Assembly: GCF_018130145.1 (NCBI RefSeq)
Contig: NZ_JAFCMB010000022.1
Span: forward strand, 27,120 to 91,119
From: Bradyrhizobium sp. AUGA SZCCT0176
GTDB taxonomy: Bacteria; Pseudomonadota; Alphaproteobacteria; Rhizobiales; Xanthobacteraceae
Direction: 5' to 3'
DNA length: 64,000 bases
Shown: positions 44,306-53,190 of the stretch, piece after piece
Position numbering within the stretch: the stretch's first letter is position 1
How the letters are laid out: every line of letters begins with the position of its first letter
The notes under the pieces: model-generated
What the model saw: the letters and a program-made list of their open reading frames with translations, nothing else
Told to the model about the DNA's origin: nothing
Database searches by the model: none
Position numbers and translations under genes: made by a program

Positions 44306-45157
44306 CTAAAGCAATTTCCCATCTGGCCCGAAAAACGGATGCGGACCGTCAAACGTTCCAATCGGCACCTGATGGGTGACGATGCTGCCGAAGTCCTCGC
44401 CCGGAAACCAGGTGTGGAGGTGGAAGGCCGGCGGCTCCACCTTGAACGAGGGCTCGCGGAGTTCAGCAAGGTCAAGATCGACCGCGTGGTTCGGCGCCGG
44501 GCAGATCGTAGTCGGCACGCCCGCGAACATCGTCAGAGCCGCACGGTGAACATGACCGGCCGAGATGAGTTGCACGCGCGGATGACGCCGAACGATGGGG
44601 GCGAGTTCGCTGGCGTTGAGGAGATTCTGGCGATCCATGTGCCAGATTCCGGCTTTGAACGGCGGATGATGCAGGAACAGCAGCGCTGGCCGATCCGGCG
44701 AAGCAGCCAGTGTCGCGTCAAGCCAGCGCAGCGTGGGCTCTTCGAGTTCGCCATGGGGCTTTTGGTGTACGCTTGAGTCCAGCAGCAGCAGATCCAGCCC
44801 GCCGATCTCAATCTTCTGATTGAGCGGCCCAGACGCCAAGGCATATGAAGCAGAGGGAAACGCATCGCGCATCAGCTGACGCGAATCGTGATTGCCGGGA
44901 ATGCCGGCGAACGGGAGTTTCAATGGCGTCAGTAGCCGCTTGAGGTACTGATATTCCTCAGCCGTCGGCGTATCTGCCAGATCACCTGATATCACTACAA
45001 AATCAGGCACCGGCTGAAATTCGTTCAACGCCGCGACGCAACGTTCAAGCGCCCGGGCAGTATCGACCCGGCCATAGGCGAGCGTGCCCGGCGGCTTGAT
45101 ATGCAGGTCGGAAATCTGGGCGATACGAACCGGTTTTGGCGACACTGGCGTTCTCAA
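44306..45157 (-). CDS. Calcineurin-like metallophosphoesterase
   Basis: A 283-residue CpdA-type phosphodiesterase with all metal motifs: QISDLHI, ISGDLAD, GNHDSR, FLHHPPF and SAGHVHR. It is the last gene of an ABC importer operon and overlaps the ATPase gene end by 4 bp. A linked phosphodiesterase suggests that the imported solute is a phosphodiester or phosphonate-like compound, for example a glycerophosphodiester, although cAMP hydrolysis is the other possibility. Confidence 0.88.
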   Translation of the reverse strand: MRTPVSPKPVRIAQISDLHIKPPGTLAYGRVDTARALERCVAALNEFQPVPDFVVISGDLADTPTAEEYQYLKRLLTPLKLPFAGIPGNHDSRQLMRDAFPSASYALASGPLNQKIEIGGLDLLLLDSSVHQKPHGELEEPTLRWLDATLAASPDRPALLFLHHPPFKAGIWHMDRQNLLNASELAPIVRRHPRVQLISAGHVHRAALTMFAGVPTTICPAPNHAVDLDLAELREPSFKVEPPAFHLHTWFPGEDFGSIVTHQVPIGTFDGPHPFFGPDGKLL

Positions 45158-46215
45158 CTTTCGGACGGCAGCAAACGAACGGCTTCCGGCGAAATCAACA
45201 GCCCGACCCGTTCGCCGGCCTTGGCTTGTACCGTATTCGGCGCATCAACAGTAAATAGCCTATTGGATACACCACTTATGACCAGGCGTTGCCGATCGCC
45301 AATAAAGCTGATGCTGTCGATGACGCCGGAAAGCGGGGCACTCCCCGTCTCCACTACGCGGATCGTTTCGGGACGAATCATGGCGACCACGGTCGGAAAA
45401 TTCGCGTCGATCCCGATCGCCTGCCGCCCGCCCGGTAAAACGAGATAACCGTTCTCGATCGGGGACTCGATAATATTAGCGGCACCTATGAATTCCGCCA
45501 CGAAGCGACTTTGCGGCGTGAAGTAGATCTCCCGCGGCGTACCGATCTGGGCAATCGTTCCCTTCTGCATGACAACAACACGATCGCCGAGTTCCATCGC
45601 TTCGGCTTGGTCGTGCGTTACATAAATTGTGGTGATGCCAAGCGCGCGCAGCAGGCGGTTGAGTTCACCGCGTAGCCGATCGCGCAGCGCCGCGTCGAGC
45701 GCCGTCAAGGGTTCATCAAGCAGCAGGATCCCCGGCCGGATCGCGACTGCTCGCGCCAGCGCCACGCGTTGGCGCTGCCCTCCGGAAAGCTGGTCGATGC
45801 GGCGATTCTCCAGCCCGGCAATATTGGTCAGCGCGACCAGTTCGGCGACGCGCGCCGCACGCTCCTTGGCCGGCACACCGCGGATCTTCAAGCCGTAGCC
45901 GATGTTGTCAGATACGCTCATGTTGGGAAACAACGCATAGGACTGGAACACCATACCGACGTTGCGCCGTTCGATTGGCACCGACGTCATATCGTTGCCG
46001 TCGAACAATACCTTGCCACCGGCATCAGGCAATTCGAGGCCCGCGATGATGCGGAGCATCGTGGTCTTGCCGCAGCCGGACGGACCTAGCAACACCAGCG
46101 TCTCACCGCGCGCAATATCGAGCGTCGCGGGCTCCAGCGCGCGCGTTCCATCGATAAACGTCTTGCCGCAGGCCTCAATACGCACCGAGGCGCCATGTCC
46201 TGCTGACGCGTTCAT
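45154..46215 (-). CDS. ABC transporter ATPase (spermidine/iron/phosphonate type)
   Basis: A 353-residue importer ATPase with Walker A GPSGCGKT (44-51), signature LSGGQRQRVALARAVA (near 146), Walker B LLLDEPLTALD and a C-terminal TOBE-type domain from about residue 250. NVGMVFQSYALFPNMSVSDN is the Q-loop region of the POT/Fe/phosphonate group. The ATG at 46215 overlaps the end of the upstream permease gene; the frame remains open much further upstream but is antisense-like there. It energises the two permeases encoded just before it. Confidence 0.92.
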   Translation of the reverse strand: MNASAGHGASVRIEACGKTFIDGTRALEPATLDIARGETLVLLGPSGCGKTTMLRIIAGLELPDAGGKVLFDGNDMTSVPIERRNVGMVFQSYALFPNMSVSDNIGYGLKIRGVPAKERAARVAELVALTNIAGLENRRIDQLSGGQRQRVALARAVAIRPGILLLDEPLTALDAALRDRLRGELNRLLRALGITTIYVTHDQAEAMELGDRVVVMQKGTIAQIGTPREIYFTPQSRFVAEFIGAANIIESPIENGYLVLPGGRQAIGIDANFPTVVAMIRPETIRVVETGSAPLSGVIDSISFIGDRQRLVISGVSNRLFTVDAPNTVQAKAGERVGLLISPEAVRLLPSES

Positions 46216-46997
46216 CTCTTCTGTTCCTTCTCGGCAAAGAATTGCATGGCCACCAGCAGCGGGATGATCATTACGAAGAATATCAACGTATAGGCCGAAG
46301 CCACCTCGAGCCGCATCGAGGCGTAGCTGTCCGCAAGTCCGATGGGCAGCGTCTTGGTCAGGGGCGTATGAAGCATCCAGGTCAGGTTGAATTCGCCAAG
46401 CGAAAGCGTCACCACCATCAGGCTGCCGGCAAGTATCCCGGGCACGGCATTCGGCACGATAACGTCGCGGAAGCGCCGCCATGGTGATGCGCCGAGCGAC
46501 GCCGCACCTTCGTCGAGCGTCTTGATATCGACCGTTGCAAACACCGCCATCACCGATCGCACCATAAAGGGCATGGTGAAAATAACATGCCCCACCAGGA
46601 TGAAGAGCCAAGAACGGCGGAAGTCGCTGAAGCCTTGGTAGGTGAGCAGCAATGCCAGGGCAATTGCCAGACCTGGTATCGCCAGCGGCAGCGTGATGAT
46701 CTCCTCGACGATGCGCGACAGCCTCCCTCCCCGCACGTGCAAGGCGTAGGCTGCGGGAACACCAATGGCCAGCGTCACGGCGAGGGTAGCAAAGGCGATC
46801 ACGAATGACAGCAGGATAGTGCCGGCATAGAGCTGCCAGACCTGGACGACCCATTGCAGGGTTACGCCGGACTGGATACCGCGAAAATAGTTCACGGTAA
46901 CGCCGGCGGAAATCGACAGGATTGCGGGCACCACCAGGAATGCGGCGACGATCAATGTAAAAATGAGCTGGCCGGTGAAGATCAGACGATCACGCAT
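46212..46997 (-). CDS. ABC transporter permease (second permease)
   Basis: A 261-residue permease with six membrane segments and the binding-protein-dependent transport motif EGAASLGASPWRRFRDVIVPNAVPG (two blocks, about 165-190), where the EAA loop contacts the ATPase. The 4-bp overlap with the ATPase gene and 3-bp gap from the first permease show a tight operon. Confidence 0.9.
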   Translation of the reverse strand: MRDRLIFTGQLIFTLIVAAFLVVPAILSISAGVTVNYFRGIQSGVTLQWVVQVWQLYAGTILLSFVIAFATLAVTLAIGVPAAYALHVRGGRLSRIVEEIITLPLAIPGLAIALALLLTYQGFSDFRRSWLFILVGHVIFTMPFMVRSVMAVFATVDIKTLDEGAASLGASPWRRFRDVIVPNAVPGILAGSLMVVTLSLGEFNLTWMLHTPLTKTLPIGLADSYASMRLEVASAYTLIFFVMIIPLLVAMQFFAEKEQKR

Positions 46998-47000
46998 GGC

Positions 47001-47816
47001 TCATCCAGCCGCCGCAACTGCGCTGCCGCTGAAGGAGCGGGCGAGCGCCAGGATGAACCAGGTAATGATGCCGAGCCCGACCGACAGCGCGGCCGAAGTC
47101 GAAAAATTCGCAGCCAGCGTGAACTCGGTATAGATCAGCATCGGCAACACATCGATGTTGGTCGCCAGCGTAAACGCCGTACCAAACGCCCCCATCGCCG
47201 TCGCAAAGGCAATCGCACCGGAGGCGACGAAGGCCGGCGCCAACGCCGGCAACACCACATCGCGCTGCACCGCCCATGGACTGGCCCCCAGCGAACGGGC
47301 TGCCTCTTCCAAACCAACATCGAGCTTCTGCACCGCGGCCATGATGGTGAGAATGACGCGCGGGATCGAGAAATAGAGATAACCGAGGAACAGCCCGTAG
47401 ATCGAGTAGGCAAAGACCAGCTTCTCGCCCAACACGCGGTTGGAAAGATCACCGATCAGCCCCTGGCGGCCGGCGAGCAGGATGATCAGGAAGCCGATAA
47501 CCACGCCGGGAAACGCCAGCGGAAAGGTCAGCATCGCAATCAGTACGGCGCGGCCGGGGAAGCGATGCCGCTGCAGGAACATTCCAGCAATCGTCGCCAC
47601 TATCAGCGTCACAATGGTGGTCGCGGCTGCCAGCGCCACCGTATTGATCAAGGTTGCGCGGTAACGCGGCTCGGTCAGGATCGCCAGATAGCCCGCGGCG
47701 CCCTGTGGGCCTTCCGCCCCGGTCACGACCAGCCGCGCCATCGGGAGCAGAAAAAACGCTGCCGTCACCACCGCAAGCGGCAGCAGGCACAACCAGACAA
47801 AGGATCTATGCGACAT
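47001..47816 (-). CDS. ABC transporter permease (first permease)
   Basis: A 271-residue permease with six membrane segments and the EAA-type loop EEAARSLGASPWAVQRDVVL. It pairs with the following permease to form the channel. The start ATG at 47816 lies 128 bp after the binding protein gene's stop, with a dispersed repeat between them. Confidence 0.9.
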   Translation of the reverse strand: MSHRSFVWLCLLPLAVVTAAFFLLPMARLVVTGAEGPQGAAGYLAILTEPRYRATLINTVALAAATTIVTLIVATIAGMFLQRHRFPGRAVLIAMLTFPLAFPGVVIGFLIILLAGRQGLIGDLSNRVLGEKLVFAYSIYGLFLGYLYFSIPRVILTIMAAVQKLDVGLEEAARSLGASPWAVQRDVVLPALAPAFVASGAIAFATAMGAFGTAFTLATNIDVLPMLIYTEFTLAANFSTSAALSVGLGIITWFILALARSFSGSAVAAAG

Positions 47817-47876
47817 CAGCAGAAGGCGCCCCGGAGCTTCAGTTCTGACGAATCAGAACCGCAGCTCTACTTCGTC

Positions 47877-47923
47877 GACGCGTTTTCTTCACGCGAACCG
47901 GTACCACTTCGCTCGAAAACGCT
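47877..47923. repeat. Dispersed bradyrhizobial repeat (second copy)
   Basis: GACGCGTTTTCTTCACGCGA at its start and CACTTCGCTCGAAAACGCT at its end match the copy at 16697-16769, here without the extra palindrome. It lies between the binding protein and permease genes of the importer. Confidence 0.65.
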
Positions 47924-47944
47924 CTAACCGGACGCCATATTGCC

Positions 47945-48952
47945 TCAGCGAACCTCGGCGAGATAGCGGTCGACGAAGCCTTTTTGCATGTTTTCCATCT
48001 GACCCCAGTCGACATTTTTCGCGCGCGTGTAGTCGCTGTCGGGCAGGAACTTCTTCTTCACGGCCTCAGGCAGTTCGATCGGCCGCGCGGGACGCAGATA
48101 GGCGTTGGTCCAGATCGCCTGCCCCTTGTCGGACAGAAGATAGTCGAGAACCTTCTTGGCCTTGTCCTTGTGCGCCGCATTCTTGACGAGGCCAACGACG
48201 TAAGGAAACACCACAGAACCTTCGCAAGGGATCACAAACTCGAAATTGCCTTTCTCCGAGTATTTCGCGCGATAGGCGTTGAAATCGTAATCCAGCAGGA
48301 TCGGCATCTCGCCCGAAACCACACGGGCATAGGAAGTCTGCTTGGGGACGATCGGGTCATTCTTCTTCAGGTCCTTGAAGAAGCTGATCGCGGGATCAAA
48401 ATTGGCCGCCGAGCCGCCAAGCGCCAGATTGATGGCGACTGCACCGACGTACCCGACCGCGGCTGAAGACGGGTCGAGATAGCCGACCATACCCTTATAG
48501 TCGGGCTTCAGAAGGTCCTTCCAGCAGGCCGGCACCGGTTTGCCACCAAGCGCATCCTTGTTCACGAACAGGCCAAGCGTGCCGGAATGAATCGTGGTCC
48601 AGAAGCCATCGGCATCCTTCAGGCCGGCTGGGACCTGATCCCAGTTGGCGGGCTTATAGGGCTCGAGGGCATCCTGCGCCTTGGCCTTCATGCCGAAGGT
48701 GACGCCGAAATAGCCGATATCGCCGACGGGATTGCTTTTCTCGGCCAAAATCTGCGCGAGCGCCTGACCGGAGTTCTTGTTGTCGTGCGGAATATCGTAA
48801 TTGAGATCGGCCTTGATCGCCTTGAGCATCGAGGCCCAGTCCGCCCATTCCGGGGGGCAATTATAGCAAATGACGTCGGCCGCTTTGGCAGATTGCCCGG
48901 GCGCGATCAGCGCTAGCGCCAGCAAGACAAGAACAAAACGGACGGTCTTCAT
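47945..48952 (-). CDS. ABC transporter periplasmic binding protein (type 2, Fe/phosphonate-like)
   Basis: A 335-residue extracellular solute-binding protein. A signal peptide (VRFVLVLLALALIAPGQSAK, cleavage near AKA-ADVICYN) is followed by VGDIGYFGVTFGMKA, NWDQVPAGLKDADGFW and YLDPSSAAVGYVGAV, the usual layout of iron/spermidine/aminoethylphosphonate binders. No Tyr pair for ferric iron is evident by eye. It heads the importer operon that ends in a phosphodiesterase. Confidence 0.88.
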   Translation of the reverse strand: MKTVRFVLVLLALALIAPGQSAKAADVICYNCPPEWADWASMLKAIKADLNYDIPHDNKNSGQALAQILAEKSNPVGDIGYFGVTFGMKAKAQDALEPYKPANWDQVPAGLKDADGFWTTIHSGTLGLFVNKDALGGKPVPACWKDLLKPDYKGMVGYLDPSSAAVGYVGAVAINLALGGSAANFDPAISFFKDLKKNDPIVPKQTSYARVVSGEMPILLDYDFNAYRAKYSEKGNFEFVIPCEGSVVFPYVVGLVKNAAHKDKAKKVLDYLLSDKGQAIWTNAYLRPARPIELPEAVKKKFLPDSDYTRAKNVDWGQMENMQKGFVDRYLAEVR

Positions 48953-49139
48953 GGATAACTCCGGTTTCGAGCGGCCGAAAAAGATATCAGCACCAACCGG
49001 CGACCAAGTATAGGCTGCGCATGAAGGTTTTGCGACAGTCTATTGCTATGCAGCAAACGGCTGCAGCCGCGCTGTAGCCGTCCGGGAATTTCGTCAGCCG
49101 ACGATTTCAGCTAGGCTTCGACATGAGAGGAGACGCTTC

Positions 49140-50291
49140 ATGTACCAGCCCGCCGGCGTCAAGACTTCCCCCGACCTACCCATCCCTAACCAAATGAAGG
49201 CCTGGGTACTGGACGACCCGGACCACCTCTCCTTGCGCGAGAAACCGGTCCCCGTTCCCACGCGCGCGGAAGTGCTGGTCCGGATCGATGCGGTTGCGAT
49301 CTGCGCAACCGACCTTGAGATCATTCATACAGGCTCGCCGGCGAGCATTCAGGGTGGCCTGCCCTTCAACAAGAATTTCACGCCGGGCCACGAATACATG
49401 GGCACTGTCGCAGCGCTCGGACCTGACGTCGACGAATTCACGATTGGAGAAAGGATCAGCGTGGAGATCCACGCTGGTTGCGGCCAGTGCAAGCGCTGCC
49501 GCCAGGGCATGTACACCTCGTGCCTGAACTACGGAAAGCCCGAGAAGGGACATCGCGCCAACGGTTTCACCACCGATGGCGGTTTTGCCGAATACGCCGT
49601 CAACCACATCAACACGCTGGCACGCGTACCAGATACGATGAGTGACGCGGAGGCGACGCTGGTCGTCACCGCCGGCACCTCAATGTATGGCTTGACCGAA
49701 TTGGGAGGGTTGGTTGCGGGCGAGAGCGTCGTGGTGATCGGCCCGGGGCCGATCGGACTGCTCGCGGTCGCCGTTGCCAAAGCGCTCGGCGCGAGCCCGG
49801 TGATCTTGACTGGAACGCGCAACAAACGGCTCGCAATCGGTCAGGAACTAGGCGCCGATCGCGTCATCAATATCAACGACGAGGACCCAGTCGAAGTCGT
49901 TAAGCAACTTACCGGTATCGGCGCCGACTACGTCGTTGAATGCGCCGGAAGCGAAACTACAATCAATCAAGCCATTCACATGACCAATCGCGGCGGAAAA
50001 ATTTGCCTTGCCGCGTTCCCACATGATCCCGTCACGATGGATCTCGCACATCTCGTAAAGAACAACATCTATGCCTACGGCATTCGCGGCGAGGGCCGCA
50101 GCGCGACCCGCCGTGCCATGGCACTCATGGCGGAAAAGCGCTTCGATGCGACGAAAATCCATACACATACGTTTCCACTCGGCGATCTGCCAACCGCGCT
50201 AAGATACGCGCGTGAGCGTGTTGACGATGCCATCAAGGTGGTCGTCACCAATCGGCAGGCGAGTTCGATCGCGAACGTTGCAGCCGAGTGA
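49140..50291 (+). CDS. Zinc-dependent alcohol dehydrogenase
   Basis: A 383-residue medium-chain dehydrogenase. Catalytic zinc ligands are C55 (ICATD), H84 and E85 (GHEYMG). The structural zinc site is C114, C117, C120 and C128 (CGQCKRCRQGMYTSC). The NAD(P) motif is VVIGPGPIGLLAVAVA near 198-213. It resembles sorbitol/threonine dehydrogenase-like oxidoreductases; the substrate is unknown. It converges on the CoxL-like gene with a 26-bp gap and stands alone on its strand. Confidence 0.9.
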   Translation: MYQPAGVKTSPDLPIPNQMKAWVLDDPDHLSLREKPVPVPTRAEVLVRIDAVAICATDLEIIHTGSPASIQGGLPFNKNFTPGHEYMGTVAALGPDVDEFTIGERISVEIHAGCGQCKRCRQGMYTSCLNYGKPEKGHRANGFTTDGGFAEYAVNHINTLARVPDTMSDAEATLVVTAGTSMYGLTELGGLVAGESVVVIGPGPIGLLAVAVAKALGASPVILTGTRNKRLAIGQELGADRVININDEDPVEVVKQLTGIGADYVVECAGSETTINQAIHMTNRGGKICLAAFPHDPVTMDLAHLVKNNIYAYGIRGEGRSATRRAMALMAEKRFDATKIHTHTFPLGDLPTALRYARERVDDAIKVVVTNRQASSIANVAAE

Positions 50292-50317
50292 ACACTGGCT
50301 TTCGCTGGCACCGTCGT

Positions 50318-52711
50318 TCAGATTCTCCCCAGCGCAGTCAGGATCATCTGAGGCGTCAGCGGAATCTCCGTGATTATTGCCCCAAACGGCCTGAGCGCGT
50401 CATTGACCGCATTGGTCACGGCGGCGGCCGCCCCGGCCGTACCAGCCTCGCCCGCGCCCTTGGCGCCCAATTCCGATTCCATCGTGGGCGACACCACATG
50501 GCCGATATCAATATCCGGCATTTCGCCGGACATCGGGACCAGATAGTCGGCCATGTTAGCGTTGGTGAGCTGGCCACGTTCGTCATAAACGCATTTTTCG
50601 AACAGCGCGGCGCCAAGGCCCTGCACCACCCCGCCCCTGATCTGCTCGTCAACCAGCTGCGGATTGATGATCGTGCCACAGTCCTCGACCACCCAGTGCT
50701 TCAACAATTTAACGAAGCCGGTGTCGGTATCGACCTCCAGCCATGAGGCCTGGACACCGTTAGTAAAGGCGAAGGGATATTCTCGCGGGACAAAATGCCG
50801 TGTCGCCATCAGCTCCGCCTGAATACCCGGTGGCAGCGTATCGGGACGGAAATAAACGATCCTCGCCAATTCACTCAATTCAATGCGCGGCGCGCCATCG
50901 CTGACGTTCACAACGCTATTGCTGACGATGTCGAGATCGCCGGGTGACGATTGCAGGATGGCGGCGGCGACATCGAGGATGTTCTTGCGCAGGACCTTGG
51001 TGGCCTGAAGTGCGGCCTCACCGCCGATGCCGGCCCCGCGCGAAGCCCACGTGCCGCCGCCATAGGGCGTGTTGTCGGTGTCCCCCAGAATGACGCGAAC
51101 GCGATCCATCGAGACGCCGAGGACGCTGCCGACGATCTGGGCGGTGAGCGATTCCGATCCCTGCCCCTGCTCGGTGATGCTGGTTTGGCAGACTACGGCT
51201 CCCTGGGCATCAAGCCGCACCGCAACGCCATCCTGCGACGATATCTTGGCGCCGCCGACGCCATAGAATGCCGCGCTGGGATTGGTGACTTCGATAAAGC
51301 TGGCGATGCCGATACCGCGATGAATGTTTTTGGCTCGCAACATTGCCTGTTCCGCGCGCAGCGCGTCATAGTCCATCATCTTGATAAGTTTCGCCAACGC
51401 GGCATGATGCGACAATTGCTCGAAACGCAAACCCGAAGGCGAAGCACAGGGGTAAGCGTCGTCGGCAATCAGATTGCGACGGCGAATTTCGACGGGATCC
51501 ATGCCGATCTTCATCGCCGCCAGATCGACCAGACCCTCAGTTACTGAACAGGCGATCGGATGCCCGACCGCACGATACTGACACATGACGTTCTTGTTCT
51601 GGAACACGACGCGGGCGCGGGCGCGGTAGTTCTTGGTCACATAGGGCCCACCGACCAGGTTGACGACCTGATTGGCCTCGATGGCGCTCGTTCGCGGATA
51701 CATTGAATACGGCCCGATACCCGTGAGATCGTCAATCTCGAACGCGGTGATGATACCATCGCGTTTGACTCCGATCTTTCCCTTGCAGCGATGGTCGCGC
51801 GCATGGATATCGGTGTTAAAACTCTCGACCCGGTCGGCGACGAATTTGACCGGCCGCCGCAGCAGTTTCGACAGTGCGTAAGTCGCCATTTCGTCGGCGT
51901 AGACGTGGACCTTGATACCGAAGGAGCCGCCGACGTCCTTGCAGACCACGCGGACCTGGGACTCCTGAAGACCGAGATGCAGCGCCGCAATATTCTGCAC
52001 CATATGCGGCGCCTGCGTGCCCTGATAGATCGTGAGTCGCCCTTCGGCAGAGTTCCAGTCGGCAACTACCGAACGAGGCTCCAGCGTCACGCCGGTGTGC
52101 CGCCCAAAAATGAATTCTGCTTCCACCACCTCGTCGGAGGCAGCAAAGGCCGCGTCGACGGCGCCTGCGTCATGATTACGCTCGAAGGCCAGATTGTCGC
52201 CGAGCGCGGGATGGATCACGGACGTTGTGGGATCGAGCGCAGTTTGCATGTCCGTCACGGCGTCGAGTTCCTCATACGCGACGGAGATATGTTCTGCCGC
52301 GTCCTCGGCAGCGGCGCGGCTAGTTGCGATGATTGCCGCGACGGCTTCGCCCTGCCAGCACACCCGATCAACCGCGATCGCGCTTTGCGGCGCAGATTTG
52401 AGACCCTTCAAGTGCGAGAGCACCCCAACCCACGGCGTGATAACCACAGCAATTTCCTGGCCGGTGACGACGGCAATTACACCCGGCATGCGTTCTGCCG
52501 CCGCTGCGTCGATACCTGTGATTTTTGCATGCGCGTGCGGCGAGCGCAGGAACACAACATGCGCCATGCGCGGCAGTTCGATGTCGCTGACATATAACCC
52601 GCGTCCCTGCATCAGCCGGTCGAGGTTCGGCCGCGGCACGGTCTTGCCGATATAGGAGTTCGGCCGGTCGAGCACCGAAAACGCGTCACGATTCGCAGGT
52701 TTGCGTGTCAT
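50318..52711 (-). CDS. CoxL-like molybdenum hydroxylase large subunit
   Basis: A 797-residue molybdopterin subunit of the three-subunit (CoxMSL) architecture. It has QGTQAPHMVQNIAALHLG, VCKDVGGSFGIKVHVY, the loop CQYRAVGHPIACSVTEGLVD and the active-site Glu in GAKGAGEAGTAGAAAAVTN. The loop is not the AYXCSFR of true carbon monoxide dehydrogenase, so this is a form II-like hydroxylase of an organic substrate, probably aromatic or heterocyclic. Cytoplasmic. It is the last gene after the FAD and (2Fe-2S) subunits, with a 4-bp overlap. Confidence 0.9.
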   Translation of the reverse strand: MTRKPANRDAFSVLDRPNSYIGKTVPRPNLDRLMQGRGLYVSDIELPRMAHVVFLRSPHAHAKITGIDAAAAERMPGVIAVVTGQEIAVVITPWVGVLSHLKGLKSAPQSAIAVDRVCWQGEAVAAIIATSRAAAEDAAEHISVAYEELDAVTDMQTALDPTTSVIHPALGDNLAFERNHDAGAVDAAFAASDEVVEAEFIFGRHTGVTLEPRSVVADWNSAEGRLTIYQGTQAPHMVQNIAALHLGLQESQVRVVCKDVGGSFGIKVHVYADEMATYALSKLLRRPVKFVADRVESFNTDIHARDHRCKGKIGVKRDGIITAFEIDDLTGIGPYSMYPRTSAIEANQVVNLVGGPYVTKNYRARARVVFQNKNVMCQYRAVGHPIACSVTEGLVDLAAMKIGMDPVEIRRRNLIADDAYPCASPSGLRFEQLSHHAALAKLIKMMDYDALRAEQAMLRAKNIHRGIGIASFIEVTNPSAAFYGVGGAKISSQDGVAVRLDAQGAVVCQTSITEQGQGSESLTAQIVGSVLGVSMDRVRVILGDTDNTPYGGGTWASRGAGIGGEAALQATKVLRKNILDVAAAILQSSPGDLDIVSNSVVNVSDGAPRIELSELARIVYFRPDTLPPGIQAELMATRHFVPREYPFAFTNGVQASWLEVDTDTGFVKLLKHWVVEDCGTIINPQLVDEQIRGGVVQGLGAALFEKCVYDERGQLTNANMADYLVPMSGEMPDIDIGHVVSPTMESELGAKGAGEAGTAGAAAAVTNAVNDALRPFGAIITEIPLTPQMILTALGRI

Positions 52712-53190
52712 GTCGCGCGTCCTGCGCGCAACCGCGCTGTCGTCTCAATCGCATCAATAATCGCTTGATAGCCGGTACAACGGCAATAGTTGCCGGAAAG
52801 ATGCTCACGAATCTTTTTCCGATCCGGCTCCGGAGTCTGCTGCAGCAAATCCTGCGCCGCCATCAACATTCCCGGTGTGCAGAAGCCGCATTGCAAGGCG
52901 TTACGATCGCGGAACGCGGCCTGCAGATCCGCGATTTCACCGCTGTCGGACAAACCCTCTATCGTTTCGACCGAGCCTTCTTGGGCTTGTACCGCCAGTA
53001 TCAGGCAGGAGCGCACGATCTCGCCATTGAAGCGCACCGTGCAGGCACCGCAAACCCCGTGCTCACACCCGACATGCGTACCGGTCAACTTCATATGCTC
53101 ACGCAGGAAGTCGGCCAGGTTCAGCCGCGGCAACACATGGGTGTCGATACGCTCGCCATTGACTTCGAGGAAAATGGGCACAGGGGTCAT
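52708..53190 (-). CDS. CoxS-like (2Fe-2S) subunit of molybdenum hydroxylase
   Basis: A 160-residue subunit with C42, C47, C50, C62 (GCEHGVCGAC...C) and C101, C104, C136, C138 (CGFCTPGM and CRCTGYQ). The ATG at 53190 overlaps the FAD subunit stop (ATGA), so the longer upstream frame is rejected. It links the FAD subunit and the large subunit electronically. Confidence 0.93.
   Translation of the reverse strand: MTPVPIFLEVNGERIDTHVLPRLNLADFLREHMKLTGTHVGCEHGVCGACTVRFNGEIVRSCLILAVQAQEGSVETIEGLSDSGEIADLQAAFRDRNALQCGFCTPGMLMAAQDLLQQTPEPDRKKIREHLSGNYCRCTGYQAIIDAIETTARLRAGRAT

Noticed and set aside
50318..52711. True carbon monoxide dehydrogenase (coxL)
   Set aside because: The active-site loop reads CQYRAVGHP, not the AYXCSFR of form I CO dehydrogenases, so CO oxidation should not be assigned.
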